59,582 nt of DNA from Suillus spraguei (GCA_016800925.1 JABCPU010000403.1:1-59582); one strand, 5' to 3'. Counted from the stretch's first letter, positions 27,025 through 38,220 are shown. Notes: generated by a model from the sequence alone, not told the origin. A program made the numbers and translations.

Positions 27025-28157
27025 ATGCGAGCTCAGTATGAGGGCCATGGAGTGCGATAGTGGTGCAGCCATCATTCTCCTTTCACCATCATCAATGGGC
27101 TCATGATGATTAGACTCAGTTACAGCATACATAGAATGTATGGGAAATGATGTTGTTGTCTCAGAATCTAATTGATTGGCAGGGCTGTCCTCATTGCTGA
27201 CACGAAAAAGCCTCTGCTTTCAATGTTAGGGTGCATTGTGGTTGTGACATATGACTTGAAGGCCTTAACGTCGTGAATGAACTGTAATCAGTCAGGCAAA
27301 TGATTGTGGAGCATGGGGCTATTTTAAGTCACAGAAGAGCAACCGGTAGCAAGGATTGTTGATGCTGCTCATCTCTATTGGAGTCAAGCATCTATGCGCC
27401 AATAGATGTTTGACTCTGAGGGAGGAAGAATGGTAGAAGATAGAGAAGGATTGTTGAAGATAGTTGAGGAGAAGGGGTGTGTCGGGAAAATTTTTTGAGC
27501 AGCAATGAGAGTTGTTTGTTCTAATAGACAGAATAGGATGGGGGAGATTGATACTGTGCATGGGGGTGGGTTGATGATTGGATTGGACTTGTAAAAAGAG
27601 AGTAGCAGTGAAAAAAGAGATATATGTTGATAAGGACATAGATTGGAGAAGATATATGAAAGAAAGAGAAAGGAGAGCTAAAATTGCGACAGTTGTAGTT
27701 CCACTGTGTCAAAGATAAGGGATGATATTACATAGTATATATATAAGGAAAATTATCACATAGCAAAGATGGGAATGAATATTGCTGAGAGTGACTGAAG
27801 AAGTAGGAGCGGTTCCTAGGATGAGCTGAGGAAAAAGCCTGGAAGATTGATGTATGACAGTGCTAAGAACAGCTGAAAGCTGCCTGAGAGATTACATATC
27901 CTGAAGGGTAGGATGATGACTTATATGGTCGAAACAGAAATAGGTTTCCAACATTGAAAAAAAAAGATCTCTTTCTGGGCTGGTACATATCATAGAGGGC
28001 ACATCCAGGATTGATATGAGCCGAGAATGAAAGAAAATGGTGGTTCAGTTATGGAGATATGGGTGAAATACTGACTTTTTTTGCCCATATCACAGACCTC
28101 AACATTGGCGACCTCCAGAGACCATCACCGATCGATTTTTGAAAACACTAATATGAT
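27025..28157. other. No recognisable gene
   Basis: A minus-strand open piece at 27300-27020 (DSPANQLDSETTTSFPIHS) looks possibly coding, with a frame change near 27190, but is unassigned. 27320-28080 is A/G-rich with no gene. Confidence 0.25.
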
Positions 28158-29450
28158 TTACAGTATTGGTTTCAGGTCAAAATCAAGTATAGCAACATAT
28201 GACTGGGACATCATTGGCAATGGACCCTCGACCCTGTACAACACTGAGTCTTCATGTTTGTTGATTTTAGACATTATGTCTGCCCAGATCGAGTTGTTGA
28301 CCTCTGGAATGACCATTATTGAGTCTTGCAAGGTGGCAAGTTTGTCTGTGGCTGGGACATTTCCATCTTCCGCTTCCTTGAGCAAGTGAGTGACTCCAAC
28401 ATATGATGGAAAAGTTTTGTGACATGCAAGCATGCATCGTGTCTGGCAGCGGGTTTCCATGAGGATAACATACACCTTCACATATTGTCAGTGAGTTTCA
28501 TGGTCACCTCTCAAGGCCTGTAAGTGAGTTGTACTCATGCCCCTGCAAATGTTGATGGATTTTGACAGCCAGGTCACCAAGAATTCACATCACTTTCGAT
28601 AATGAGGTCCCAATTGGAGGAAATGCCTGAATAGTGTATAGCACGAGTGCTGAGTCATGCAACACCTTCTGCAAATGTGTGTTCTTGTCTTTCTCACTGT
28701 ATGCTTGTACAAGCATATCAGTAGCTATTTTGTCCCATCCATTGTTCAGAGCCTTGATGTACATGGCCCATATCCATATCTCTTTCAATGCAGCAACAAG
28801 CACCTCCTCTTCCGTCCGCTTATATTCATGCTGAGTACTATTGTGACTGAGATGGTTCACTAACCTTTTGCCAGCAGTTTGTCTACCAAAAGGTATGTCA
28901 GTCTCCTAATCCTTTTATTTTGTTGATTTTCTTCATTGACGATGTCTTAGACTTTGATGGTACTTTCGTACAGCCAACAATTGATGTTGGCCAGATGCGA
29001 CAACAATTGCTTCTTTGTCAATAAGCTTGAGTTCCAAGACTGTGGCAGGATCTGAGAAGTGGAGCGCTAGATCATTAATGTTTTTGATATGCTTTCTGGA
29101 GATGATGATAGCTATAGCAGTTGTGTCTTTCATGGGGACTATATAGCTTTTGTTTTGAAGGCCGTAATTAATTTATTAGTCTCTGTTGTTTTCAGCCTGG
29201 TCGTTGTAAACGCCGAATTTCAATCAGAGGGCAAACATTAGGATATTGAGCCATGTGATGCCTACCTTACATTTGCCAACTAGTGTATCCAATTTTTGCA
29301 TTTCTTTGCCAATGTCGTTCTCAGGGACTTCTGCTTTGACAGGCCATGTATCTAATTGAATGTTGGACACTGATCCTACCTGATAGGCATTTTTACGTTT
29401 GATTTTTAGCATGTCTTCTTATCTTTGTTTGAATTAGACTCACTGCTGAT
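28158..29450 (-). pseudogene. Possible ParB/sulfiredoxin-fold protein relic
   Basis: Three minus-strand open pieces appear to be exons of one gene: 29412-29224 (IQLDTWPVKAEVPENDIGKE), 29133-28933 (DKEAIVVASGQHQLLAVRKY, resembling the ParB-N type SGxHRxxAL motif), and 28860-28585 (STQHEYKRTEEEVLVAALKE), with a tail at 28481-28158. Splice sites and frames between the pieces are not clean. The assignment rests on one short motif. Confidence 0.35.
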
Positions 29451-29881
29451 TTCCCTGACTTCTTTCCTGCAGATCTTCCTGTTTTTTGGGTTTTGGGGGG
29501 CATTTTTGATGTCTATAGCGATTGAAGGGTAGGATCCTACTCCTCTTATTTACACACGCCCTTCGCCCTTCCCCCTCACTGCTTCATCTTGTTTTCAAAT
29601 ACATTGGGTATCCGCGGATGTCACCTGACTTGATCACGTGACAATTCAATTTATTTATATGCGATAATCGGTGCTTTACGACGCTCTCAGAACTGTTGCA
29701 AGGGCGGAATTGTACAGGTATGCATAAGACAATACAATATACTTTATTATTACTATGATCATACATATCACTACTCCAAGAACGCATTCACAACTGTTGT
29801 ACATGCGGCATGTATTGAGACATATACTCGCATCATGAGTACATCAAGCTAAGTAAATGAATAGACTATGCGGTATAAGTT

Positions 29882-29975
29882 GAGCCCATTCAGCCACTTT
29901 TTGAATTTTCCCCTCATGTCAAACGGACATCCTAAGGTCGAGATTCTTCCATCCGAGACGGGCCCATGATGCTCC
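29882..29975 (+). repeat. Left inverted terminal repeat of element 1
   Basis: Aligns with 46570-46660 (direct) and with 38130-38220 (inverted). Shared blocks: GAGCCC(C)TTCAG, ACTTTTTGAA, GAGATTCTTCCAT, GACGGGCC. Confidence 0.75.
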
Positions 29976-31095
29976 AAAATATCCGGATATGAACCGCCGG
30001 GCCCAGATTGTTGGGATCGGATGTGACGAGTGGGCCCAAAGGGTGATGTAGCCGGGCTCAGAGTAATGAAGAGGTTGAAGTTAATGACTGGGCCCAAAGC
30101 GATGCCATGGGTAATATACCTCCGGGACCAGGTGATGGTATGGAATAAAATGACCGGGTTTGATGCAATGGCGCAGATGCGATACCACCGGGCCCAGATT
30201 GATGAAGACGACCGGGCCCAATGTGACAGTCATTGGTATTATGTCACTGGGCCCAGGTTCGTGGGGTCAAATCAGACCGACTAGGCTCAGAATGATGGCG
30301 CAGGTACCATACTACCGGGCCTGTGTTGATGGGGTCGGATGAAGCCAACCAGGCCCAGGGTGGTGATATAGGCTTCATACCTCTGGTCCCGGATCGACGG
30401 GATCTAATCAAACGATCGGATCCAGGGTGGCGGCGTGGGCATCATACCTGCAGGCCTGATCAAATCAACCGGGATCAAGGCGGTAATGTACTGTCGAATC
30501 TAGGCTGACGGAGCCTGATCAAACCAGCCAGCTCCAGGGTGACGGCGTAGGTATCATACCACCCGGCCCAAGGAGACGGAGGTATAACACCAATGGACCT
30601 GTATATGATTTCGAATCAAACTGACCGGGCCCGCTGTAGTAACATATTGCCGTGAGGTCGAATGAAATCTACCGTGATCGGGGTGGTGACGTGAGTACCA
30701 TGCCTCCGGACTCGATCTGACAAGGTAGGATTAACCCTATCGGGACCAGTATGATGATTTTGGATATCATACCACCGGGCCCATGGCGGTAGTGTACCGC
30801 CGGGCTCTAGTTGACGGTGGTAGGTATCATACCGCCAGGCTCATGATTGACTGAGTGGTATCAAATCGGCCGGGTCTATGGCGGTAACATGGGCATCATA
30901 CCACCGGGAGGATGGTTGACTAGGTCGGATCAAACCGACCGGGTCCATGGCTGTAACACGGGCATCATACCGCCAGGACCATAGTCGACTAGGTCAAATA
31001 AAACCGACCAGGTCCAGGATGATGACGTAGGCACGATACCGCCGGGCCCAGGGCAGTCACGCCCAGGACCGTGTAAGTGGTGCGATTGCCGGACA
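29940..31095 (+). repeat. GGGCCC-rich subterminal repeat array
   Basis: Degenerate units repeat the pattern ACCGGGCCCA, then GATGACGTAGG, then ATCATACCGCCGGG, spaced about 60-75 bp apart, over 1.1 kb. Many units keep the palindrome GGGCCC. Open frames inside are artefacts of the repeats. Related arrays lie at 37990-38160, 46640-46900 and 54380-54830. Confidence 0.8.
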
Positions 31096-31303
31096 GTCGG
31101 GTTGGCATAAGGGTGATTGGAGCTACATGCTGTGTGTACCGAATTGTTTCAAATATCTGCTGATGTTACTCAATCCTGCGGATGCTGTGCGTGTATATTC
31201 CGGATTCAAAATTTCTTCCATTCATGCTGCTACATCTGGTATATAAGAATGTACATACAAAAGTATAGGTACAATGAAGGCAAACAAACTGACGAAGACG
31301 CGA

Positions 31304-33360
31304 TTATTTATTCTGGGAGGAACCATTAGTAGACGGCCCAGCCGCGGAGGCAGATGCGTTGTCGGATGAACCGGCCGGAGGGGCTCTGGAGTTGTCCCAG
31401 ACGGTGGCGAGCTCCTTGCCCATGTCGGATAAGGTCTGCCCCTCCGGAAGGGGCGTGTCGGGGATTTGCGACGACCGTGGGCCAGAAATCTGACCAAACT
31501 GGTTGCCGCTGGATGACGCGGTAGGGGGAGGATTAGAGGCAGACGGTCTTCCGGTTTGATGGAAGATATTGGCTGCATTTGCCATGTGCCCGATCGACAC
31601 CGTGCTTCCGGCAGTTCTCATCTCGACCACTTGCAGCCTCTCCTCCATGGCAGCGAACTTCTTCGCCCAATAATCATCCAAGGAGTTCACCAGGGTCGTC
31701 ATTTCCTGGTGCAAAATCTCTGCACGGTTGCCCGAAGTCTTCAACATCGCGTCGAACTTCTGATCGAGGGTCTCTATGCTCCGAAAAATATCCAGGGCCG
31801 TCGGTTGAGCTACAGTGGGGATGATAACATCCTTTTGGACGACTTCCGGCCCATTCAGAGTCTCCGGTACAACATCCATGTTGACGTCATTGTCGACTAC
31901 GGGAGCGTCTGTCGGAGGGTCTTTTACTACTGGAGGTTATCAGCGGCGGAAAGATGGCAGAACTGCGGAACGCACCGTGTTCTTTGCGTTCATCGCTATG
32001 TTCGGTAGCGGCAGCATCGCCACTGGGAGTGATCGCTTTGGTCGAATCATCCACCGGTTTGATTGCAACCATAGTGGTGACTGTTAATCATCAACGATAA
32101 GTTCATGGGTGAAGATAGCACGACATACCTGTGTCTGGGTCATCCTCACCCTCTGCATCCCGTTCGGATTCTTCAAAAGAAGGCCGGGAAGGTTTTCGGG
32201 ATATGGAACGAGTCTTCGCTGACGCCTTGGGCCGAGATTTAGACTTTGCTCGACGAGGAGAAGACCCCTTTGTGCTCTTCTCGGCCTTGGCCTTTTTTGC
32301 GGCCACGATCCTACGCAGAAGGTCGGCCCGTTCAGCGTCAGGTCGGATGCACTTTGTCTTCTTCTCGTCGCAATTGCGACAGCATTTCCGGACCTCTCCG
32401 GACTTCTTACTGAGGATGACGGCGCAAGGGATCTCATCTTTGATGCACCGCTCGCACGTGACAGAGTCTTCCCCGCTAGATGCTGCAGGCTGGGACTTCG
32501 GTTAGCAGGAGTTGGAACCAAAAGAATATATAACTCACCTGCAGCGGCTTAGAAGAACCAGCTATTCCCGGTTCAACCGAACCGCTTGTCCCAACTATTG
32601 CCTTTCTCTGCATTGCGTCAATAATTGAATAAAACCAAATAGCAAGACGCACCTTGACAACAATGATGTCCTTGGTCGGCACATCGTCGTCTTCATCGTC
32701 GCTTACGAACTCCTTGGACTTCGGTCTTCTCGAGGGCGCCCTGCTCCGTGACTTCGGAGGCGCCCTGCCCAACACCAACCTCTTTTCCGGAGGTGGAGAT
32801 GCTGCCGGTGTTTTGGCAACCTTCTGCCTTTTCGCTTCGGGTGGAGGCGCGTGCGTCTGCTCCGGGGTTGAAGCCCTGCGCTTTTTATCGACGCCGCGAC
32901 TACCCCGAACAAAGAGGTTGTGCTTCACCGGAGGTGTCGGTAAAGAAGATGCGGTCGCTGGAGGTGGTGACGGGGGTGGCTGGTACCCGATCGTCTTGTG
33001 ATGCAGTGGGTGGTTCCGGATGCGAGGGTCCTCATTGCTTACCGTCGTCCAGTCGGGCAAAGCCTTCAGCTTGAAATCGGGACCACTCTTGTCCCTGATC
33101 TCGGCTGCACATGACAACAGGATCGGCGACAGCGAGGTCGCATCTTTTCCATGTTGCGTGAAGGCAGTTGCCTAGAATTGACATAAATCTGGAAATCAAA
33201 AGGTAAAAAAGTGAGGGCTTACCAAAGTCACGGCAATCTCGTGCGCAACCCGCATACCGCTCGGGTCGGATTCTTTGAGTTGTTGTGCCCTTGATGTGAG
33301 GCGCACTATCTTGTCAGCAACAAGATTCAAGGCACTGTTCGCATGTTCGGCCGAAGACAT
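31304..33360 (-). CDS. Gene A1: Zn2Cys6-like cluster, coiled-coil nuclear-type protein
   Basis: Multi-exon minus-strand gene. Exon 1 (33360-33220) encodes an N-terminal helix, HANSALNLVADKIVRLTSRA. Exon 2 (to about 32653) has basic, Pro-rich sequence (KKRRAS, LGRAPPKSRSR) and ends IIVVKV before a GTGCGT intron. The next exons carry the cluster CERCIKDEIPC ... CCRNCDEKKTKC (32460-32345), a CX2CX6C-linker-CX2CX6C pattern like a binuclear zinc cluster with a longer linker, then a Lys/Arg-rich stretch. The last exon (31879-31304) has a predicted coiled coil (SIETLDQKFDAMLKTSGNRA) and VSIGHMANAANIF. Frames are intact. The same intron positions and motifs occur in gene A2. It is probably a DNA-binding or scaffold protein; function unknown. 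Confidence 0.7.
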
Positions 33361-33822
33361 GGTAAAAAGGGAAAAAAATATGTTATCGGTTAAGTTTGGA
33401 GGGTCGGGTAGAGACTTGTTGACAAAAATTCGGGGATGCAAAGTCGGATACAAAGTCTTGCTGTATATATAGGGAACAGGTATTGTGGCCAAAGCACGAT
33501 CGTGGGATTTCTCAGGCCCGGGTGCCCATTGTGCCTTGACCCCCAATGGATTATCTAATAGTGGGTAGTTCGGCCCTTGCCGTTGATCATATCTACCGCC
33601 ATTGTTGACTCGACCACTGCCATGACCCACCGCATCTCCACCCACCTCCAATGGGTTATCTAATGGCGGGTAGTTCGGCCCCTGCCGTTGAGCATATCTC
33701 CCACCATTGTTGACTCCACCGCTGCCATAACCCACCGCATCTCCACCCACAACACGTGCGGTTGGACCACTTTCTTAGTTCCCTATTTAACCCGTCTTCT
33801 TCCACCCGAAAAACAAGCCAAG
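33361..33822. promoter_or_regulatory. Divergent promoter of genes A1 and B1 with a 105-bp tandem duplication
   Basis: For gene A (minus) a TATATATA lies at 33464-33471, followed at 33481-33491 by TATTGTGGCCA; the same pair lies upstream of A2 (49866-49872 and 49883-49893). A second shared block is TGCCCATTGTGCC (33522-33534; 49925-49937 as TGCTCATTGTGCC). For gene B a TATTTAA box is at 33784-33790, 33 bp before the ATG. Two tandem copies of a 105-bp unit (33546-33650, 33651-33755), containing TAGTTCGGCCC and CCATTGTTGAC, sit between the two TATA boxes. Confidence 0.65.
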
Positions 33823-35391
33823 ATGTCGAACAGACATGTACATTTTTCTACGCCTTTGGAAACATTCGAGGAGCAAAACGCGGCCTTGGATGGTAATTTT
33901 TCGGTGGATATTGATAAACAACGTGCCCATACAGAATGTTGGGGTAACTTTGTCCCGGTAGACCAGTGGACTCCCCCAGAAGTCAGGCCCCAATTCCAAG
34001 GTCTAGGATTCAGAAGTACGTCTATGCTTCTTCGGCTAATGTTTCCGGCACCGATTAACTGATTGCATTTAGAGTACGACATGAGTGCGGAATCCCGGAT
34101 CGATACCGTGGACAATATCTGGGGTGATGAGACTCCTGATGCCTACGACCGAGTCTTCGCCGGCTTAGATGAATATATGGATGACATTCACGGTAGGTTC
34201 AATCGGTCATGTCTGCCGAGCTATACTAAAATTATTGACAGAGATGATCGAGAAAGACTTGGAGCGAATCGGTCACCCCGGGCATAAAGGATCGCCTTCA
34301 ACAGTTGATGTCGAAGCACTTCGGGAGGACGGACCTTCTTACGATCTCGGTTGGAGCCAGGAAGCCGGAAGCTCTGCAACAGAGTCATCCGTGTTGGGTG
34401 CAACCTCTCATATAGGTTAGAGTCACGCATGTGTTTGCATTTCCATGCTGATATGATTGACATATTCAAGCTACCACCGCATATCACCTCGGATGGGGTG
34501 CTTCGGCAACACAACAAGATGTATTCAACGGACCCACCTACGACCTTGGATGGGGCGTTCCGATAGTCGGTCAAAATAACACCGACGGTGTACGCGCGCA
34601 CGGCATCGGACAGGGCCTATCACCGGTGGCAAAGGAACCTATCGGCGACGTTGATAGCGGAATGGTGTATGATCTCGGGTGGGGTGTCTCGACCTCAGTT
34701 GAACCAGAGGGCCGAGATATGATCGATCTAACCGCCGAAGATCAACCCGGTCAGTGCGTTTATTTTGGTACTTGGCCTATATTCACGGAAACAATTCGTT
34801 GATTTCACAGATGGACCTGCGTATGATTTCGGGTGGGAAATTACCGTCGATGAGTATGAACGGAGCAAACCGGATGCGTCAGCGAGCTCTGGGTCTTCTG
34901 GAGGGCATTCACAGCCACATATTGTCTCGGATGAGAATGAGGAGAGCCATTCGTCTGTAGAAGGTGAGTTCTGGGTTTCATCAGGCGAGTAATCGGTAGT
35001 GATCGATGCCAATAAAGATCCGAATGCAGCCGATCTCTTGGGATTCCGAGTCAATCGGCGGTTGAAAGGGATTGGACACGACATGGGTATGTCCATTTGC
35101 GTCATATCCCGGAAGACCGCTAATGCCATCCAAGATGATGACCATGTTCATGCAATTGTCGAAAATGCAGTCCACGGGTGTAATGAGTCTCGGACACCCG
35201 CTCATGTGCTCATGGACAACCGGCAGGTGCTTTCATGGTATGCAGACGCACATAACCATGTGACGAATATCGGTCAGGATTTGTGCAAGTTGCACCGGTT
35301 GATACAACTGCAGAGGCGGATGTCCAAAACGGTCGACCAGGTAATAAAATCCCTCGAGAATAGAAAGGAGTCGGTAGAATACTTCAACTAG
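33823..35391 (+). CDS. Gene B1: YDLGW-repeat protein
   Basis: Plus-strand gene with at least six introns. The start ATG at 33823 gives MSNRHVHFSTPLETFEEQNA, matching the B2 start (RRVHFSSPLATVEQQN). The RVxF-like motif at residues 4-8 resembles a protein phosphatase 1 docking site. A second exon starts KYDMSAESRIDTVDN. Exons then carry one motif each or in pairs: PSYDLGW (34334), AYHLGW (34476), PTYDLGWG (34534), VYDLGWG (34666), PAYDFGW (34814). The C-terminal domain, after introns at 34964-34998 and 35085-35131, is helical: HVHAIVENAVHG, DLCKLHRLIQLQRRMSKTVD, and ends at the stop 35389-35391. Frames are intact across splices. No known domain; a repeat-motif protein of unknown function. Confidence 0.7.
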
Positions 35392-35475
35392 ATGCCATTG
35401 ATACAGAAATACAGTGCAAAGATATATCGCCGAACAATTCAATGTTATCTTTACATTCCACGTGTTTAAAAGGCG

Positions 35476-36060
35476 TCATATATATGACCTGCGCTGAGTA
35501 CATGACCTGACGAAATTGTCAACATCACGGGAGTCGCGTTTTTGCATCTTCTCGGAAGAGCCTATGTTGTTTTGCTTCAGGTGTGTTTGGCGGTCGATCC
35601 CTCCAACATATCGCCGGTCTGGCAAATCTTCCTCCAATGGACTGTCCGGGTCTGGGTCCCTGCGGCCGCTCTTCCTATGACTTTTCCCTCCTGCCGCAAA
35701 CTTCACTTTCGGTCGTGGTTGTACCTTCGCAGATATCTTTCAGCGATCCTTTCTTTCAACCGAAACACCATCATCTGTGAAATCTCCCGCCGCATTCGCT
35801 GCTTCTTCCACTCTATTAACGAGTTTATCGCAGCACAAATATATACCGATTCAAGCTATGAAGATTTAGACAACAACTTGGTGGCGGGAGGACCACACCT
35901 GGTGTCATTTCGATCAGAACATTCTATGATCCAGCTTCCTTCGAACTTTGGAATCGTACGGTGCGCGGAGTTGGGCATAGCGAGCCTTGTAAGACAAGAA
36001 ATAACCCTCAGGGAGGTCCAGGCCAACGACATATTACAAGCTTTATCAGAGTTCACCTAG
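35476..36060 (-). CDS. Gene C1: small charged protein, possibly degraded
   Basis: The minus-strand open frame 35706-35476 encodes a basic then acidic peptide (GRRDPDPDSPLEEDLPDRRY, then EKMQKRDSRDVDNFVR), sharing the DLPDxR and DSRD patterns with gene C2. Upstream (35860-35710) the frame continues with GDFTDDGVSVERKDR but holds a stop, so the 5' part may be spliced or broken. A plus-strand frame covers 35542-36060 but looks like a shadow. Convergent with gene B1, 85 bp apart. Confidence 0.35.
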
Positions 36061-36089
36061 CAGACGAAGCGATGCTGTTCAGGACGGCC

Positions 36090-36670
36090 GGCCAGTAAAA
36101 TCGCAAGTTACCATCATCTGGGCCTGGTCTCGTTTGTATTCAGTTGAACGGGTCATCAGCCCCCATTTACGAAATATGTATAAAGCGACCATCAAGTCTC
36201 GGAGCAGTTGTTGGAAAAGTACCGGGAATTGGTTGGGGCTTGATATGAAAGCTGCTTCAGCTGTAGCAGACCCGAGGTCAGAGTATTCTACTTTGCCGTG
36301 GTTTTGGTCTCTTGACGTTCAGGGAGACTCTGTTAGCAATGACTGGATGAATGAATGCGAGCGCTTTCATTCTTTGCATTTCATTAGGCTGAGGTACAAT
36401 GGATTCGATTTTGACGAGTGCGCGGGCTCCGGACCGAAGCTTTCCGCCACCGATGGGCCAAAGAGCTTCTCCTAGTTGGTTCTGAGGTGCGTTGGACTGT
36501 AGATTTTTTCGCCTATAAAGTTCAGAAATGGCTCGACAGAGCCAAGCAAAATGCCGGCCCCGAGAGGGATGGTCACAAGCGCTATGCTATGCAGCGAGCG
36601 CAGATGTGCAGACTTGGGGCTGAAGATGCTCATGCAGTTGGCCCAGGGCAATCCAACATTCGGTCATACT
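36090..36670 (+). pseudogene. Transposase C-terminal fragment (KDZ-like)
   Basis: Plus-strand pieces: VTIIWAWSRLYSVERVISPH, RSSCWKSTGNWLGLD, STLPWFWSLDVQGDSVSND, then after an intron or frame change RTEAFRHRWAKELLLVGSEV and RWTVDFFAYKVQKWLDRAKQ, YAMQRAQM. This is the conserved C-terminal region of a common basidiomycete transposase group (CxC2/KDZ type, from memory). Only this end is present. It sits between genes C and D of element 1, where element 2 has just about 280 bp, so it is a later insertion or capture. Confidence 0.5.
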
Positions 36671-36944
36671 ATATGACGCTACATATCCTATACAGTTTAT
36701 ACATTCAGCGTGATCAGGTGATCTGTCATGGGCTTTCAGTGTATGTGACCCGATGTCTTGGTATACAATAAGGTTTCACATTTCATTTCGCCTCCATTGT
36801 TTCATGTCGGCTTCATTGTTCGCCAATAGCTGTTATGGCCACCGCAGGTCCAACTGGGTTTAAAAACCAGGCTATTTATGCCCCACGTCAAATTGCCGCA
36901 TTTTCAATACCGCCCCCATCAATACTGCCGCTCCTGACGATTTT

Positions 36945-37498
36945 ATGACACTGCACTCATCCATACCCATGAATAAGCAAGCACTCGCGTCGATCTCCTT
37001 ATGGGATGTTGCCAACATTTTCGAATACGCAACTTCCCGCTTCACCGCCATACGATTGGCCTTGGACAAGTCGCAGGTATCTCGGACCGTGATGTTCCGA
37101 AATCGTTTTGTCCAACACATTGTCTGGGAAGCCGAGGTGAGCCCGGAGAGTTTTTGGCGTGTGATTATTCCCCATACACCCGTTGACATTACTTCCAGAG
37201 ATTTGTATTCCCGTTCATCAATATGTGCGCTACCAGCAACACGTCTGCAGCCTTACCAGAGTATCTGAATGGCGTTGTCAAAATGCTCGTGGAATGGCAG
37301 ATAGGCCTTTTGGACGACGATAACCTCTTCCGGAGGTTCTGGAAGCACGAGTTTGATCTGTCGAGCGACCTCATGTCCCGCTACCGTATCGTTGATACAT
37401 ACACGTATGGTTGGTGGAAAGACCGGTTCGATACTCAGATTTCAACAATATCCCTCCACCAGCACGCCACTTCTGGACTGGATCATCACTCAGTATGA
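36945..37498 (+). CDS. Gene D1: helical protein, 3'-truncated
   Basis: The start ATG at 36945 gives MTLHSSIPMNKQALASISLW; then VANIFEYATSRFTAIRLALD and RFVQHIVWEAE. An intron follows (GTGAGCC ... TTCCAG, about 37136-37198), then RFVFPFINMCATSNTSAALP, VKMLVEWQIGLLDDDNLFRR and YGWWKDRFD. Closely similar to gene D2, with the same intron. At about 37440 the homology ends and the frame runs into the 155-bp repeat array, so the last ~110 residues present in D2 are lost. Function unknown; no known domain. Confidence 0.6.
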
Positions 37499-38000
37499 CA
37501 TTTGACATTTCACCTGTACAAAGCACCAGCAGATGGATATTGTTGAAATTTCAGGGGAATTTATACCCAGGTGTTAATCTATCGAACATGGTGTGATAAA
37601 TCGATGCCTTCTGAACCATTCCGGAAACCTGTGGTCCGGGTCATCAGCCTCAGTAGGACATTTGATGTTGCAGCCATACCAACTGCCGGTGAATAGATAT
37701 TGTTGAAATTTGGGTGGACCTTGTACCCCGCTCTTAATCTACTGAACATGGTATAATATATTGACATCATCCGAGCTGTTTCAACTACTTCTGGTCCGGG
37801 TCAGCAATCTCAGTAAGACGGTGGATATTTCACCCATACCAAGTGCTGGTGGAGGGATATTGTTGAAATCTGAGTAACTTGTATCCGAGAGTCAATCTAC
37901 TGAATTTGGTGCGACACATTGCTATACACATACCAAGTACTGCTATGGATGGATATTGTTGATATGGCAGAAATGAAAGGATCATGTTCCGGCATTCAAC
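37440..38000 (+). repeat. ~155-bp tandem array (about 3.5 units)
   Basis: Units share AGATATTGTTGAAAT, TTTCACCCATACCA and GTCCGGGTCA, with starts near 37440, 37610, 37770 and 37925. An inverted related array lies at 46950-47480 in element 2. Function unknown; could be a subterminal binding array. Confidence 0.75.
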
Positions 38001-38220
38001 CCATGGGCCCCGATGTTACATTATACATCCACTGGGCCCTACCGAGAATTTAAGCCCATCACCCTGGGCCCACCCATCAACACCCGGGCATTAGAAACAT
38101 CATGGGCCCACCCGTTTACGTCGTCCCATATGTCCACTTAGGCCCGTCTGCCATGGAAGAAGTTCAACCTCGGGTGGCCGTTTAACACGAGCAAAAAGTT
38201 CAAAGTGACTGAAGGGGCTC
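37990..38220 (-). repeat. Right subterminal GGGCCC repeats and terminal repeat of element 1
   Basis: Contains five GGGCCC or GGCCC words (GGGCCCCG, GGGCCCTACC, GGGCCCACCC twice) and then the terminal block ending GAAGGGGCTC at 38220. Inverted match to 46570-46800. Confidence 0.75.

Larger units (their letters stand above)
29882..38220. mobile_element. YDLGW element 1: 8.3-kb multigene element with inverted ends
   Basis: Left end 29882 (GAGCCCATTCAGCCACTTTT) and right end 38220 (on the other strand GAGCCCCTTCAGTCACTTTG) are inverted copies for about 85 bp, including GACGGGCC. Inside are GGGCCC-rich repeats, then genes A (minus), B (plus), C (minus) and D (plus), then a 155-bp tandem array and GGGCCC repeats again. 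A second copy starts at 46570. No known transposase, integrase, reverse transcriptase or tyrosine recombinase was found. A KDZ-like transposase fragment lies between C and D. No clear target duplication is visible. Confidence 0.65.

Noticed and set aside
30030..30508. Open frames in the 30-31 kb region and at 54.2-55.1 kb (287 codons)
   Set aside because: They run through GGGCCC-type repeats and, at the right end, antisense to the FunK1 gene; no protein-like composition.
35542..36060. 172-codon plus-strand open frame opposite gene C1
   Set aside because: Composition and lack of conservation in element 2 suggest it is antisense shadow; the DLPDxR pattern on the minus strand is the better candidate.
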